Assembly: GCF_001436095.1 (NCBI RefSeq)
Contig: NZ_AYYK01000025.1
Location: 1 to 64,000, forward strand
DNA from: Lapidilactobacillus dextrinicus DSM 20335
GTDB lineage: Bacteria; Bacillota; Bacilli; Lactobacillales; Lactobacillaceae
DNA length: 64,000 nucleotides
Reading direction: 5' to 3'
Part shown: in pieces, positions 45,469 through 55,203 of the stretch
Layout: the number at the start of each line of letters is the position of its first letter
Position numbering within the stretch: the stretch's first letter is position 1
Notes under the pieces: model-generated
Seen by the model: only the letters and a program-made list of their open reading frames with translations
What the model was told of the DNA's origin: nothing
The model's database searches: none
Translations under genes and position numbers: made by a program

Positions 45469-46189
45469 TCTCCTTTGCCATTTGCAAATAAATCTGGTCT
45501 AGGTCTTGTTCAGCTACACCAAATTGTTCAGCTAACTCGGCAACTGTCCCTTGCGCACGAATTTGACCATGATTTAAGAGGATGAAGCGATCAGCTTGTG
45601 CCTGTGCTGTTGCTAGCACATGCGTGGTCATTAAGACCGACTTGCCGGCTGCTTTCTTCTCAGCAATTAAATCTAACAAATTATGAACCGCTAATGGATC
45701 AAGGCCGGTAAAAGGTTCATCAATAATTAACAGGTCAGCATCCGTCATAAAAGCATTAACAATCATCACTTTTTGTTGCATACCTTTAGAGAAGTGAACT
45801 GGAAACCAATCTAACATTTGATCTAAGCGAAAAAGTTTCAATAACCGATTGGCATTTTGCCAAGCTAATTGACTATCTAATTGATAAGCCATCATGGTTA
45901 AAGCTAAGTGCTCTTTTAACGTTAACTCCGGATAAAGAATCGGCGTTTCCGGAACAAAAGCAATTTGCTGGCGATAGCGCGTTAAATTCGTCTGTAAATT
46001 CTGATCATTTAAAACAATTTGGCCACTAATTGGTTGTAATAAACCTAGAATATGTTTAATTGTCGTTGATTTACCTGCACCGTTTAAGCCGATTAAACCA
46101 ACCACTTCACCATCGTGGACTTCAAAACTAACATCTCCCAAAATCTTTAAATGTTGGTAACCACCCGTTAAATTCTCGACCTTTAACAT
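45455..46189 (-). CDS. ecsA: ABC transporter ATP-binding protein EcsA
   Basis: A 244-residue ABC ATPase. GLIGLNGAGKSTTIKHILGL is Walker A, FSKGMQQKVMIVNAFM the signature (KGMQQK variant) and LLIIDEPFTGLDPLA Walker B. AAAGGAA six bases before ATG 46189 sets the start; the longer frame adds five residues. It is divergent from hit, as in B. subtilis, supporting the Ecs assignment. Confidence 0.95.
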   Translation of the reverse strand: MLKVENLTGGYQHLKILGDVSFEVHDGEVVGLIGLNGAGKSTTIKHILGLLQPISGQIVLNDQNLQTNLTRYRQQIAFVPETPILYPELTLKEHLALTMMAYQLDSQLAWQNANRLLKLFRLDQMLDWFPVHFSKGMQQKVMIVNAFMTDADLLIIDEPFTGLDPLAVHNLLDLIAEKKAAGKSVLMTTHVLATAQAQADRFILLNHGQIRAQGTVAELAEQFGVAEQDLDQIYLQMAKENGDA

Positions 46190-46281
46190 TTGGATTCCTT
46201 TCATAAAGCCAATCTATGATTATTAAAACAATGATTAAACAACCAAACAATTCATATCCTTGTTTGTTTCTAGTCTCAGCT

Positions 46282-46310
46282 TTGTTTAATTCCTAATTTA
46301 CTTGTATAAT
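46282..46310 (+). promoter_or_regulatory. Promoter of hit-yhaH
   Basis: TTGTTT (46282-46287), 17 bases, TATAAT (46305-46310), with TG before the -10. Confidence 0.75.
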
Positions 46311-46359
46311 GATAGCATGAATTGACAAGCTTTGAGTATATTTACGAAGGTGAAATTAT

Positions 46360-46791
46360 ATGGATGATTGTATTTTTTGCAAAATAATTAAAGGTGATAT
46401 TCCTAGCGTTAAAGTTTATGAAGATGACGACGTCTTAGCATTTTTAGACATCTCCCAAGCAACACCAGGTCATACCCTATTAGTCCCCAAACAACATGTT
46501 GCTGATATTTTTGCTTATGATGCTGATTTAGCAAATCGTGTCTTCTCAAAAGTTCCCTTGATTGCCCGCGGTGTTAAGGCCGCATTTCCAGAAATGAAGG
46601 GCTTAAATATCTGCAATAATAATGGCGAGGTTGCCTATCAATCTGTTTTTCATTCTCACATTCACTTCATTCCTCGTTACAGCCAGCAAGATGACTTCTC
46701 TATTCATTTTGGCAATCATACTGATCAATATGACTCAGAAGCCTTAGAAGCAATTGCAGGCAAAATTAGAGCCCAATTGGAGGAAAACTAA
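46360..46791 (+). CDS. hit: HIT family hydrolase
   Basis: A 143-residue histidine-triad protein. CIFCKIIKGDIPSVKVYEDD at the start and YQSVFHSHIHFIPRY with the HxHxH nucleotide-hydrolysis triad identify it. It probably hydrolyses adenosine phosphoramidates or similar nucleotidyl compounds. It is divergent from ecsA and directly followed by yhaH, the B. subtilis order. Confidence 0.95.
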   Translation: MDDCIFCKIIKGDIPSVKVYEDDDVLAFLDISQATPGHTLLVPKQHVADIFAYDADLANRVFSKVPLIARGVKAAFPEMKGLNICNNNGEVAYQSVFHSHIHFIPRYSQQDDFSIHFGNHTDQYDSEALEAIAGKIRAQLEEN

Positions 46792-47130
46792 ATGGCAAAG
46801 TTTGGATTTGGTAAAGGGCTATTAATGGGTGCTGTTTTAGGAACGGCTTACGTCCTCTTAACAACCGAAAAAACAGGTAAAGAACGGCAACAAGGTATTG
46901 CTGACTATTTTAAAGATTTAACCCATCAAACCAACAATGTTTCAGACAGTGTTAAAGAATTCCAAAGTGCTTTAGTTAATTTGAAACAAGAAGTTGAACA
47001 GACTTTAAAACCCACCATTGCTGATATTCAACAATCTGTAACTGATTTTGAATTCCAAGCTCAGCCTCGCCTTGAGCAGATTAATGAAACGACTGAGCAA
47101 CTTCAAAAAGATCTAGAGCAACTTTCTTAA
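46792..47130 (+). CDS. yhaH: YtxH-like membrane-associated protein (YhaH)
   Basis: A 112-residue protein with an N-terminal hydrophobic glycine-rich segment (about residues 5-22, GKGLLMGAVLGTAYVLLTT) and a long helical, probably coiled-coil remainder rich in Gln and Glu. It begins directly after the hit stop, with its ribosome site inside hit. By position it corresponds to YhaH of the hit-prsA region of B. subtilis. Role unknown; stress-linked in relatives. Confidence 0.8.
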   Translation: MAKFGFGKGLLMGAVLGTAYVLLTTEKTGKERQQGIADYFKDLTHQTNNVSDSVKEFQSALVNLKQEVEQTLKPTIADIQQSVTDFEFQAQPRLEQINETTEQLQKDLEQLS

Positions 47131-47155
47131 TAACGAATCAATCAAATATTCTTAA

Positions 47156-47186
47156 ATAGTCTAGACTTATTATCTGGACTATTTTT
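47156..47186 (+). terminator. Terminator of hit-yhaH
   Basis: Stem ATAGTCTAGA/TCTGGACTAT and TTTTTG after it, 26 bases past the yhaH stop. Confidence 0.88.
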
Positions 47187-47320
47187 GTATTAACATCTTT
47201 CTTTGACGCTTAAATTAAGGAAAATATAAACTTCAACGGGTAAATATGAATTTTTAGCAATGAAGCTGTGAACATTTCGTTAAATTTGGGGCGATCGTTT
47301 AAATCATTTATCAAATGTGT

Positions 47321-47326
47321 TATATT
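47321..47326 (+). promoter_or_regulatory. Probable prsA -10 element
   Basis: TATATT with TTTAAA 17 bases upstream. It lies inside the artificial N-terminal extension of the prsA frame, which supports the downstream start. Confidence 0.45.
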
Positions 47327-47384
47327 TACTAGAGTTAAGAGCCATATGAAAATCAATAATATATTAGGATGTGTAAGTAAAACA

Positions 47385-48275
47385 ATGAAAAAATCTATCA
47401 AAAAGATCGCACTTGCTGCAGCTAGTTTAGTTGCCGTTGCAACATTAGCCGGTTGTAGTAGTAAAACCGTTGTTTCTATGAAGGGCGGTAAAATTACTCA
47501 AGACGAATATTACAAAGAAATGAAGAAGTCATCATCAGGCCAATCAACTTTACAAACGATGATTATTACTAAAGCCTTAGATAATCAATATGGTGACAAA
47601 GTCCCTGCTTCTAAAGTAACCAAACAATATGATGCTTTGAAGAAACAATATGGCAGCAGTTTTTCATCTGTTCTTTCAAGCAACAATTTAACAAAGAGTC
47701 AATTAAAAGATAATATCAAAACTAACCTCTTAACTGAAGCTGCTTTAAAAGATCTCAAGAAACCAACCCAAAAACAATTGAAGAAACAATGGGAATCTTA
47801 TCAACCAAAGGTAACAGTTTCTCATATCTTAGTTAAAACTAAGAAAGAAGCAGAAGCTATCATTAAACAATTAGATGATGGTGCAGATTTTGCTAAATTA
47901 GCTAAATCTAAATCAACTGATACTGGTACTAAGTCTAATGGCGGTAAGTTAGATGCCTTTGACAACACTGATACTTCACTTGATTCAACTTTCAAAGCAG
48001 CTGCTTTCAAGCTTAAACAAGGTGAATATACTAAGACACCAGTTAAGACTTCTTATGGCTACCACATTATCAAGATGGACAAGAACCCTGGTAAAGGTAA
48101 GATGTCAGACCACACTAAAGAATTAAAAGCACAACTTTATGATACATGGCTATCAGATTCGACTGTTATGCAAAAAGTTTTAGCTAAAGTTATCAAGAAA
48201 GCAAACGTTGATATTAAAGACAGTGACTTAAAGAACGTTCTTTCTAACTACGTTAGCTCATCAAGCAGTAACTAA
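47385..48275 (+). CDS. prsA: Foldase lipoprotein PrsA
   Basis: A 296-residue lipoprotein folding secreted proteins at the membrane-wall interface. The signal peptide [19 protein letters not shown] ends in the lipobox LAGC, so Cys24 is lipidated. The parvulin PPIase domain (about 130-225) has [33 protein letters not shown] and [11 protein letters not shown]. The frame begins upstream at a GTG (47268), but only ATG 47385 gives a signal peptide and lies after the promoter. It is grouped with ecs, hit and yhaM as in B. subtilis. Confidence 0.95.
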   Translation: MKKSIKKIALAAASLVAVATLAGCSSKTVVSMKGGKITQDEYYKEMKKSSSGQSTLQTMIITKALDNQYGDKVPASKVTKQYDALKKQYGSSFSSVLSSNNLTKSQLKDNIKTNLLTEAALKDLKKPTQKQLKKQWESYQPKVTVSHILVKTKKEAEAIIKQLDDGADFAKLAKSKSTDTGTKSNGGKLDAFDNTDTSLDSTFKAAAFKLKQGEYTKTPVKTSYGYHIIKMDKNPGKGKMSDHTKELKAQLYDTWLSDSTVMQKVLAKVIKKANVDIKDSDLKNVLSNYVSSSSSN

Positions 48276-48289
48276 TTAGCACTTACAAA

Positions 48290-48318
48290 AAAGCTAGGGG
48301 ATGATCCCTAGCTTTTTT
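48290..48318 (+). terminator. prsA terminator
   Basis: AAAGCTAGGG/CCCTAGCTTT stem with a T7 tail, 15 bases after the stop. Confidence 0.92.
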
Positions 48319-48456
48319 TGTATGCTAATTTTGCTATAAAGAACTTAACATTGTATTTCATATAAAAAACTTATTGGCCTATACTATTTTTAAAATTAAT
48401 TCGTTTTTTTTGTGGAAAAGTTAACATTTAGGTCGTAATTTATGTTATAAATAAAT

Positions 48457-48542
48457 TATCAAGATTAATTATAAGTTAATTATCATGAGCCAACTTAATC
48501 TTGACCTGCCAGTACTGATCCTCAGTCAGGTACTGGCTTTTT
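48457..48542 (+). ncRNA. Candidate small RNA (about 86 nt) between prsA and yhaM
   Basis: The 325-bp gap after prsA holds an extended -10 promoter (TGTTATAAA, 48443-48451) followed by a 10-bp stem TCAAGATTAA/TTAATCTTGA (48459-48504). An intrinsic terminator GCCAGTACTGA/TCAGGTACTGGC with five T residues follows (48508-48542). No open frame fits. The prsA terminator lies well upstream and the yhaM terminator downstream, so this looks like an independent unit. The terminator loop contains UCCUC, which could pair with ribosome sites. No family was recognised. Confidence 0.5.
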
Positions 48543-48590
48543 AGTGAAATCATGATACCCTAAAAATTATAATAAGTATTTCTCAATACA

Positions 48591-48630
48591 AAAAGACTTT
48601 GACTCTCATCCTTGTGAGTCAAAGTCTTTT
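48591..48630 (-). terminator. yhaM operon terminator
   Basis: Perfect stem AAAAGACTTTGACTC/GAGTCAAAGTCTTTT; the A-run and T-run make it usable from both sides. Confidence 0.92.
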
Positions 48631-48643
48631 TTATATGATTAAA

Positions 48644-49588
48644 TTAATTTTTGGCACGGTAGAACTGACGATTGTCTAAGCCAAAAATTCGTTCACTAAA
48701 CGTACCCGGTTCTGTTTTAGCCATTGCTTTAGAAATCATATTAATTGAAGCATCAAGTTCATCAATATAATGTAACACTTCAGCCTCTAACAACTTAGGT
48801 CGTTCTGGAGAACCATATTCTAACAAGCCGTGATGTGAAAGAACCATGTGTCGCAATAAGACAACATCTTCGTCCGTACCATCAATTTTAAGCGCTTGGC
48901 ATGCTAATACAATTTCTTCATCAATGAGCACAATGTGACCAATTAAATTCCCCTCAACAGTGTACTCAGTACCAACTGCACCACTAAGTTCCAGGGTCTT
49001 CCCTAAATCATGTAAAATCACGCCCGCTAATAATAATGAATAATTTAATTGTTCATATTGCTGGGCAATTGATTTAGCTAATCGCATCATACTTAATGTG
49101 TGGTAAGCTAATCCACCTGCAAAGTTATGGTGATTGGTCTTTGCTGCAGGATGATTATAAAATTCCCGTTGATATTTTTGCAATAAGAAACGAACAATTC
49201 GATTCCATTTTGCATTTTGAATATCAAATAAGGATTTTTGAATTTCATCTTGCATTTGTTCAGTTGACATTGGCGCACGCGCCACAAACTGACTAGCTTG
49301 AAAACCTTCACTAGCATCAGCTAGGTACAATTTAGTAATTTTAACTTGGGGTTGGCCATTATAAAGATCACGTTGACCTTCAAGATGAACAATATTACCA
49401 CTCGTAAAATGTTGAATATCTTCATCCTTAGCATCCCAATACATTCCTGAGATTTCACCAGTCTTGTCTTGAAATACTAAAGAAATGAAACGTTTGCCGT
49501 TTTTAGCAACGCGAACTTCAGCTTGTTTGATCATGACGACTAGCTGAAAAGTTTCACCGTTTTTCAGATTAGCAAGTTGTGTTGCCAC
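48644..49588 (-). CDS. yhaM: 3'-5' exoribonuclease YhaM
   Basis: A 314-residue nuclease. The N-terminal OB-fold domain (VMIKQAEVRVAKNGKRFISL) is followed by an HD domain: HHNFAGGLAYHTLSM, LLLAGVILHDLGKTLEL (HD) and LRHMVLSHHGLLEYGSPERP. It trims RNA 3' ends, including after antitermination and sRNA processing in Firmicutes. It lies 15 bp after yheA and ends the operon. Confidence 0.95.
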   Translation of the reverse strand: MATQLANLKNGETFQLVVMIKQAEVRVAKNGKRFISLVFQDKTGEISGMYWDAKDEDIQHFTSGNIVHLEGQRDLYNGQPQVKITKLYLADASEGFQASQFVARAPMSTEQMQDEIQKSLFDIQNAKWNRIVRFLLQKYQREFYNHPAAKTNHHNFAGGLAYHTLSMMRLAKSIAQQYEQLNYSLLLAGVILHDLGKTLELSGAVGTEYTVEGNLIGHIVLIDEEIVLACQALKIDGTDEDVVLLRHMVLSHHGLLEYGSPERPKLLEAEVLHYIDELDASINMISKAMAKTEPGTFSERIFGLDNRQFYRAKN

Positions 49589-49603
49589 GATTGCTCACCC
49601 TTT

Positions 49604-49948
49604 CTAGCCACGGTATAGATCAGTGATTGGTTTAGTGACAATCCCATTAATCTCATCCATGACGCTGTTCATTTCACGCTCACGATCCATTAAATCTTTC
49701 ATCATGTCAACTTTCATTAACTTGTCGCCAAGGTCACGTAACTGTTGAACATCTTCATCTGTTACTTCTTGACCTGACATTTGTTTTTGCTGTAATTCGC
49801 CTTGTATTTGTTGCATTTGTTGGTACATACCATAGGCGATTGGATCAGCCTTCATCTTTCCAAAAGCTGCTTGTAAAGCAGTAAATTGTGGCAATTGGCG
49901 CAATGCATCTGCCATTTCGTTGGCATTATCATAGATATTAACGGTCAT
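49604..49948 (-). CDS. yheA: YlbF/YmcA family protein (YheA type)
   Basis: A 114-residue all-helical protein of the Com_YlbF family. MTVNIYDNANEMADALRQLP and YQQMQQIQGELQQKQMSGQE are characteristic, and it groups by position with YheA, the neighbour of yhaM in B. subtilis. Related YlbF and YmcA take part in the Y-complex that steers RNase Y; whether YheA does is not established. It is between pbp1A and yhaM. Confidence 0.85.
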   Translation of the reverse strand: MTVNIYDNANEMADALRQLPQFTALQAAFGKMKADPIAYGMYQQMQQIQGELQQKQMSGQEVTDEDVQQLRDLGDKLMKVDMMKDLMDREREMNSVMDEINGIVTKPITDLYRG

Positions 49949-49967
49949 TGTCTAACTCCTTTGTTTT

Positions 49968-52061
49968 TTATCGGTCAAATAGACCCTTGATGCCATTATA
50001 CCATTCATTAACCTGATCTTTAGCATTATCAAAAGATTTGCCAACATTATCACTAAAATCTGACAACCAATCACTACTACTTGAGTTTGTCGTTGATTTT
50101 TGACTGGCAATTGTTGCTGCATCTTTCGTCTTAAAGCTGGTCTTAGGCGTATAGGGTAAAATATTGGTCATCTCTTGTTTAAAGATACGAGTTGCATAAC
50201 TTCCCGTCAAATAATGTGATTCATCTGTTTTGTCATAACCAACCCAAGTTGACACGACAATATCTGGGGTATAACCAACAACCCATTGATCTTTAGCACC
50301 GCTAGTTGGGTAACTATCTGGCACTTCCGTTGTGCCGGTTTTACCAGCAACTGTGTAACCATCAGGTTTGGCCACAACACCGGTCCCCTGATTAAAGACA
50401 CCTAACATCATACTTGTCATTGTATCTGCAGTCTTTTGACTAAGCACAGTTTTAGTTTTAACTTTAGTATTGTCGACAATAACGGCCCCAGTGGCATCTA
50501 CAATTTTAGTAATAAAGTGAGTCGTGGTCATTTTGCCATTATTAGCAAATGCTGTATAAGCTTGTGCCATTTGTAATGGTGAAACACCGGTCTGTAAACC
50601 ACCAAGTGCTAAAGCTAAATTTTGATCAGCTTTGGGCACTTTAATTCCAAATTTTTCAACCGCAGCTACACCTTTATTAACACCAATTTGATCAAGTAAC
50701 CAAACGGCCGGAACATTACGACTTTCAGCCAAAGCTTGATACATTGAAACCTTGCCTAAATAAGTGCCGTCAACATTAGTTGGATGGTACTTATTCTTAC
50801 CAAAAGTCATATCCTTGTCTACTAACTCAGAATCATAATGATATCCATTTTCTAAAGCTGGTGTATAAACTGCCAATGGTTTAATCGCTGATCCTGGTTG
50901 TCGCTTGGCCATTGTTGCATAGTTATAACTTCTAAAGGTATGCGTCCCACGACGTCCGACAACTGCTAGTACGCCACCAGTATTTGGATTAACTGCCACT
51001 GATCCAGATTGTGCCATCGTCCCATCAGCACTACTTGGGAAAAGCCAATCATTATCATAAGCATTTTGCATTTGCGTTTGATAATTCTGATCCAAACCAG
51101 TGTAAATTTTATAGCCCTTATTTAAAATATCTGACTCTGAAATGCCATAGTCATTAATGGCTTCACTAATCACCGCATCAAAGTAATAAGGATAGCGATA
51201 AGAACTACTTGCAGAGTAAGCATTCGTAATCGTCAGTGTTTCTTGCTTTGCGGTGTCAGCTTGTGCCGTAGTAAGATATTTAGTTTGTGTCTCTAAATCT
51301 AAAATTAAATTACGACGACTAGTCGCATTTCTAGCATTTTTTATAGGATCATAGTAAGTTGGGTTGCGCAGCATTGCGGCCAAAGTTGCCCCCTGTGCTG
51401 CTGTTAATTCACTGGCATTTTTGCCAAAGTAGCGTTTAGACGCATCTTGCACACCCCAGACACCATTACCAAAATAGGCGTTGTTAAGATACATCGTCAA
51501 AATATCCTGCTTGCTGTAGACCCGATTAATTTCAATTGCCATAAACAACTCGGTTAGTTTGCGGCCAAAAGTTTGCTTTTGTGTGAGCAACATATTCTTA
51601 GCTAATTGCTGAGTAATGGTACTACCACCACCACTAATATTGCCGTGGTGAATCACATAACTAACCCCTGCACGTGCGAATCCCTTAATACTAAAACCAG
51701 GATTAGAATAAAAAGTACGATCTTCTGTTGCAATTACAGCGTGCTGAATATTCGGTGAAATCTTAGAAAGCTCCACAAAAGTTCCCTTTTGAGAATACAA
51801 ACTTCCCGCCTTGTCGCCATCACGATCAATAATTTCAGTCGTCGTCTTTAATGACGCTTTTAAATCACCAACATTGGCGGTCTTTGCCTTAATCGTATAA
51901 AAAGTAGACACACCTAAAAAGACCAGTAATAAAGTCAATATTACCCATCTTGTTAGTTCAGCATGACGCCAAACCACTTTAAATTGTTGCCAAAATCGGC
52001 TAAGATAAGGATGCTTATTTTCAGCACCACTAGTTTTTGTTTTATTTTCTTTTCGTTTCAT
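49968..52061 (-). CDS. pbp1A: Class A penicillin-binding protein PBP1A
   Basis: A 697-residue bifunctional peptidoglycan synthase. It has a cytoplasmic tail and one membrane helix (about 37-57). The GT51 transglycosylase domain has ATEDRTFYSNPGFSIKG with its catalytic Glu, GGGSTITQQLAKN and FMAIEINRVYSKQDIL. The transpeptidase domain has QPGSAIKPL (SxxK, active Ser), SRN and AGKTGTTE (KTG). The C-terminal tail is Ser/Asp/Lys-rich. It acts at the outer membrane face. It leads the pbp1A-yheA-yhaM operon. Confidence 0.95.
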   Translation of the reverse strand: MKRKENKTKTSGAENKHPYLSRFWQQFKVVWRHAELTRWVILTLLLVFLGVSTFYTIKAKTANVGDLKASLKTTTEIIDRDGDKAGSLYSQKGTFVELSKISPNIQHAVIATEDRTFYSNPGFSIKGFARAGVSYVIHHGNISGGGSTITQQLAKNMLLTQKQTFGRKLTELFMAIEINRVYSKQDILTMYLNNAYFGNGVWGVQDASKRYFGKNASELTAAQGATLAAMLRNPTYYDPIKNARNATSRRNLILDLETQTKYLTTAQADTAKQETLTITNAYSASSSYRYPYYFDAVISEAINDYGISESDILNKGYKIYTGLDQNYQTQMQNAYDNDWLFPSSADGTMAQSGSVAVNPNTGGVLAVVGRRGTHTFRSYNYATMAKRQPGSAIKPLAVYTPALENGYHYDSELVDKDMTFGKNKYHPTNVDGTYLGKVSMYQALAESRNVPAVWLLDQIGVNKGVAAVEKFGIKVPKADQNLALALGGLQTGVSPLQMAQAYTAFANNGKMTTTHFITKIVDATGAVIVDNTKVKTKTVLSQKTADTMTSMMLGVFNQGTGVVAKPDGYTVAGKTGTTEVPDSYPTSGAKDQWVVGYTPDIVVSTWVGYDKTDESHYLTGSYATRIFKQEMTNILPYTPKTSFKTKDAATIASQKSTTNSSSSDWLSDFSDNVGKSFDNAKDQVNEWYNGIKGLFDR

Positions 52062-52169
52062 GTCATATCAACCATCCAATTAAATACAATTTTACCATGA
52101 ACCGTTGATATTCCATCGGGCCGCGGCCGCATTTAATGCTTTTTTAGATAACCATAAGGAGTAACAAAA

Positions 52170-53033
52170 TTGCAAACCAAATTTCAAATTGAACTGCCGC
52201 CAAATTTTGAACCATTAACAATTCGCCAATTATTACAGTCTTGGTTAATCCCCCGGAAATGGCAACATTTTTTGCGAATTGATCAAGCTATTAACGTCAA
52301 TCATCGCTACCATCATTTTGATGAACAAGTTAAAGCGCATGATATTATTACATTGAATTTTGATTTTTTAACTGATAATGAACAAGCCTATTTACCCGAT
52401 TTTACACAACAACCTCAAATTTTATTTGAAGATGAGACCACGCTGGTGGTAAATAAACCGGCTGGCATTAAAACTCATCCCAATCGACCAGACGAAAATG
52501 GTACGATGCTAAATATTCTACAAGCACATTATCCTAATATTTTAATTGTCCATCGTTTAGATCAGCAAACCAGCGGTGCATTGCTGGTTGCCAAGTCAAC
52601 TGTTGCTGTCCCACTCTATAACCGCCAACTAGCAACTAAAGCAATGAAACGACATTATTTAGCTTGGGTTGAAGATTCCCATGAACAACTAACAACTGGT
52701 AAAATCACCTTACCAATTGGTCAAGATCCCGTAGATCAACGCAAACGCTGTGTTGATTTTAATCAAGGATTGACTGCGATCACTCATTATCAATTGGTTA
52801 AACATCAAGCTGGTAAAAGCTTATTAGCTTTAGATCTAGAAACCGGTCGCACGCATCAAATTCGCGTTCACTTAGCTGCCATTGGACATCCGATTATTGG
52901 TGACCCACTTTACCATCCTGATCATCCTCAGCAAAAAATGTTGCTTCACGGCGATCAGATTAATTTCACGCCGCCATTTTCTTTTACAACTAAGACGATT
53001 GAAGCCCCGTTACCCGATTATTTTCCTCATTAA
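52170..53033 (+). CDS. RluA-family pseudouridine synthase
   Basis: A 287-residue rRNA/tRNA pseudouridine synthase with an N-terminal S4-like domain. LIVHRLDQQTSGALLVAKS carries the catalytic Asp (HRLDxxTSG), and LDLETGRTHQIRVHLAAIGHPI is the RluA signature. It starts with TTG at 52170, eight bases after AAGGAG. It is divergent from pbp1A and convergent with the nucleoside transporter. Which RNA uridine it modifies is not clear. Confidence 0.92.
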   Translation: MQTKFQIELPPNFEPLTIRQLLQSWLIPRKWQHFLRIDQAINVNHRYHHFDEQVKAHDIITLNFDFLTDNEQAYLPDFTQQPQILFEDETTLVVNKPAGIKTHPNRPDENGTMLNILQAHYPNILIVHRLDQQTSGALLVAKSTVAVPLYNRQLATKAMKRHYLAWVEDSHEQLTTGKITLPIGQDPVDQRKRCVDFNQGLTAITHYQLVKHQAGKSLLALDLETGRTHQIRVHLAAIGHPIIGDPLYHPDHPQQKMLLHGDQINFTPPFSFTTKTIEAPLPDYFPH

Positions 53034-53091
53034 AAAAAGTTGAAATGCTGTTATTCAGACAATTTTGTCTAAATCAGCATTTCAACTTTTT
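53034..53091. terminator. Bidirectional terminator between rluA-type gene and nupQ
   Basis: AAAGTTGAAATGCTG and CAGCATTTCAACTTT arms with A-run and T-run at the ends. Confidence 0.92.
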
Positions 53092-53125
53092 TATTTTACT
53101 TAATAATAATTCTTATTCAGTTAAA

Positions 53126-54082
53126 TTATTTTGACTTAACATAGTTGGTTCCGTCAGCTTTTGGCATGACTGCCTTACCTAAGAACAGTACCAAAACGAT
53201 AATCGTTAAGACATAGGGTGCAACTTGTAGATAAACAGCTGGAATTTTGGCAATTCCCGGTAATTGGCCGCCAATAATACTCAAACTTTGGGCAAAACCG
53301 AAAAATAAAGCCGCGCCCATTGCACCAATTGGATTCCACTTACCAAAAATCATCGCCGCCATGGAGATATAACCTTGACCCACGATCGTTCCGGCAGAGA
53401 AATTACCAGAGATTGATTGGGCAAAAATGGCGCCACCAATACCACCAAGCAAACCAGAAATAATCACACCGGAATAACGTAAACGATAAACATTTAATCC
53501 TAAGGTGTCAGCTGCTTGTGGATTTTCACCAACAGAACGAAGATGAAGTCCAAAGCGAGTCTTATAAAGGATCCACCAAGCTAAGATGGCCACAATAATT
53601 GCAATATAAGCCAACAAGGAAGTATCTTTAAAGAAAATTTGGCCAATAACCGGAATTTTAGACAAACCTGGAAAACTAAAGTAACCAAAGTTTTGGGCAA
53701 TATTGTCTGTTTGACCTTTTGCATAAATTGCCTTAACCAAGAAGACACTTAAAGCAGGTGCTAGTAGGTTAATCACCGTACCACTAATAATGTGATCCGC
53801 ACGGAAATTAATCGTGGCCATGGCATGTAATAAAGAAATAGCAATGCCGACAACTGCACCAACAATTAAGCCCAGCCATGGTGTGGCTTTACCAAATGTA
53901 TCAGCAAAAGTTAAGTTAAAGACAACTGAGCTGAACGCCCCCATAACCATAATACCTTCCAAGCCGACGTTAACGATCCCGCCGTTTTCAGAGAATGCAC
54001 CACCAATCGCAGTGAAAATCAAAGGTGTTGAAAAAACAAAGGTTGATGAAACGATTAACGATAACATGCTAACCCAGTTCAT
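53126..54082 (-). CDS. nupQ: Nucleoside ABC transporter permease (NupQ/YufQ type)
   Basis: A 318-residue BPD_transp_2 permease with about nine helices. GGIVNVGLEGIMVMGAF and GLHLRSVGENPQAADTLG are family hallmarks. It pairs with the next permease, sharing its ATPase and lipoprotein. It overlaps nupP by 4 bp, forming the last gene of the operon. Confidence 0.9.
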   Translation of the reverse strand: MNWVSMLSLIVSSTFVFSTPLIFTAIGGAFSENGGIVNVGLEGIMVMGAFSSVVFNLTFADTFGKATPWLGLIVGAVVGIAISLLHAMATINFRADHIISGTVINLLAPALSVFLVKAIYAKGQTDNIAQNFGYFSFPGLSKIPVIGQIFFKDTSLLAYIAIIVAILAWWILYKTRFGLHLRSVGENPQAADTLGLNVYRLRYSGVIISGLLGGIGGAIFAQSISGNFSAGTIVGQGYISMAAMIFGKWNPIGAMGAALFFGFAQSLSIIGGQLPGIAKIPAVYLQVAPYVLTIIVLVLFLGKAVMPKADGTNYVKSK

Positions 54083-55203
54083 ATCTCTGATCCTCCTTTC
54101 GGTTGATGAATGACTTGTTCTGGTTTGGCTCCTGTATTAGTACCAGTAGCTTTTTTCTGCTTAAATAATAAGCCAATGACATAATCAATTGCCACGAAGA
54201 AAATAATAGCAGCGATCACAATATTAACAATTTCAAATGGCACACCGGCACCAGTCTGCATTCCCAGACCACCGATTTTTAAAATACTGAATAATAATGA
54301 CGCTAATAAAATACCTAAAGCACTGCCGCCACCTAATAAGGCAACTGACATGCCATCAAAACCAATCGATAATGATGATGTCTGTGTGAAGAAGTTTTGA
54401 TAAGTCCCTAAACCTTCAACAACCCCACCTAAGCCAGAAAGAACACCAGAAATTACCATCGATAAAATAATGGTTTTCTTACTGCTCATCCCTGCATATT
54501 CTGATGCAAAAGGATTCATACCCACTGAACGGATTTCAAATCCCAGTGTTGTTTTCTTCATCATAATCCAAAAAATAATGATAGCGATGACAGCTAAAAA
54601 TAGACCGGCATTAATTCGTGAGCCGCCAAAAATATTTTGTAACCAGCCCATTCTTAATGAAGCATGGGCGCTAATCGTTTGGGTAGAGTCAGTACTGGAA
54701 CGAAAACTTTTTGGCATCACATTTTGCAATAAATAAGTACTGGTGTACAGCACAACATAGTTCAACATAATGGTCACGATAACTTCGCTGGTACCAAAGA
54801 AAGCACGCAAAACACCTGGAATTGCACCAATTAAACCACCAGCTAAAGCACCAACAATAATGGCCAACGGCAATAAGAGATAAGTTGGTAGATTTGGATA
54901 AGCCAAAGCTACCCAAACACTAGCCACCCAACCAGCCAAAGCTTGACCGGACATCCCAATGTTGAAAAATCCAGCAGAATAAGCAACTGAGAAGCCTAAG
55001 GCTGTAAAGATCAATGGCGTTGCTTGGCGAAGGGTTTCACCAATGCCAGACATACTGCCTAAAGCGCCTTGGAACATCGATGTGTAGGCTTGAATTGGTG
55101 AATAACTAAAGATAAGCATCACAATGGCCCCAACCAAAAAGCCCAATAAGATAGAAATTAAAGGAACTAAAATCTTTTTAATAGGTTGACTGACTTTCAA
55201 CAT
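54079..55203 (-). CDS. nupP: Nucleoside ABC transporter permease (NupP/YufP type)
   Basis: A 374-residue permease with about ten membrane helices. FNIGMSGQALAGW and GFEIRSVGMNPFASEYAG match the branched BMP-linked permease family, and LGGVVEGLGTYQNF follows. With NupQ it forms the membrane pore. It overlaps the ATPase gene by one base. Confidence 0.9.
   Translation of the reverse strand: MLKVSQPIKKILVPLISILLGFLVGAIVMLIFSYSPIQAYTSMFQGALGSMSGIGETLRQATPLIFTALGFSVAYSAGFFNIGMSGQALAGWVASVWVALAYPNLPTYLLLPLAIIVGALAGGLIGAIPGVLRAFFGTSEVIVTIMLNYVVLYTSTYLLQNVMPKSFRSSTDSTQTISAHASLRMGWLQNIFGGSRINAGLFLAVIAIIIFWIMMKKTTLGFEIRSVGMNPFASEYAGMSSKKTIILSMVISGVLSGLGGVVEGLGTYQNFFTQTSSLSIGFDGMSVALLGGGSALGILLASLLFSILKIGGLGMQTGAGVPFEIVNIVIAAIIFFVAIDYVIGLLFKQKKATGTNTGAKPEQVIHQPKGGSEI

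Noticed and set aside
47268-47384. N-terminal extension of PrsA from GTG 47268
   Set aside because: It contains the promoter and hides the lipoprotein signal peptide that begins at 47385.
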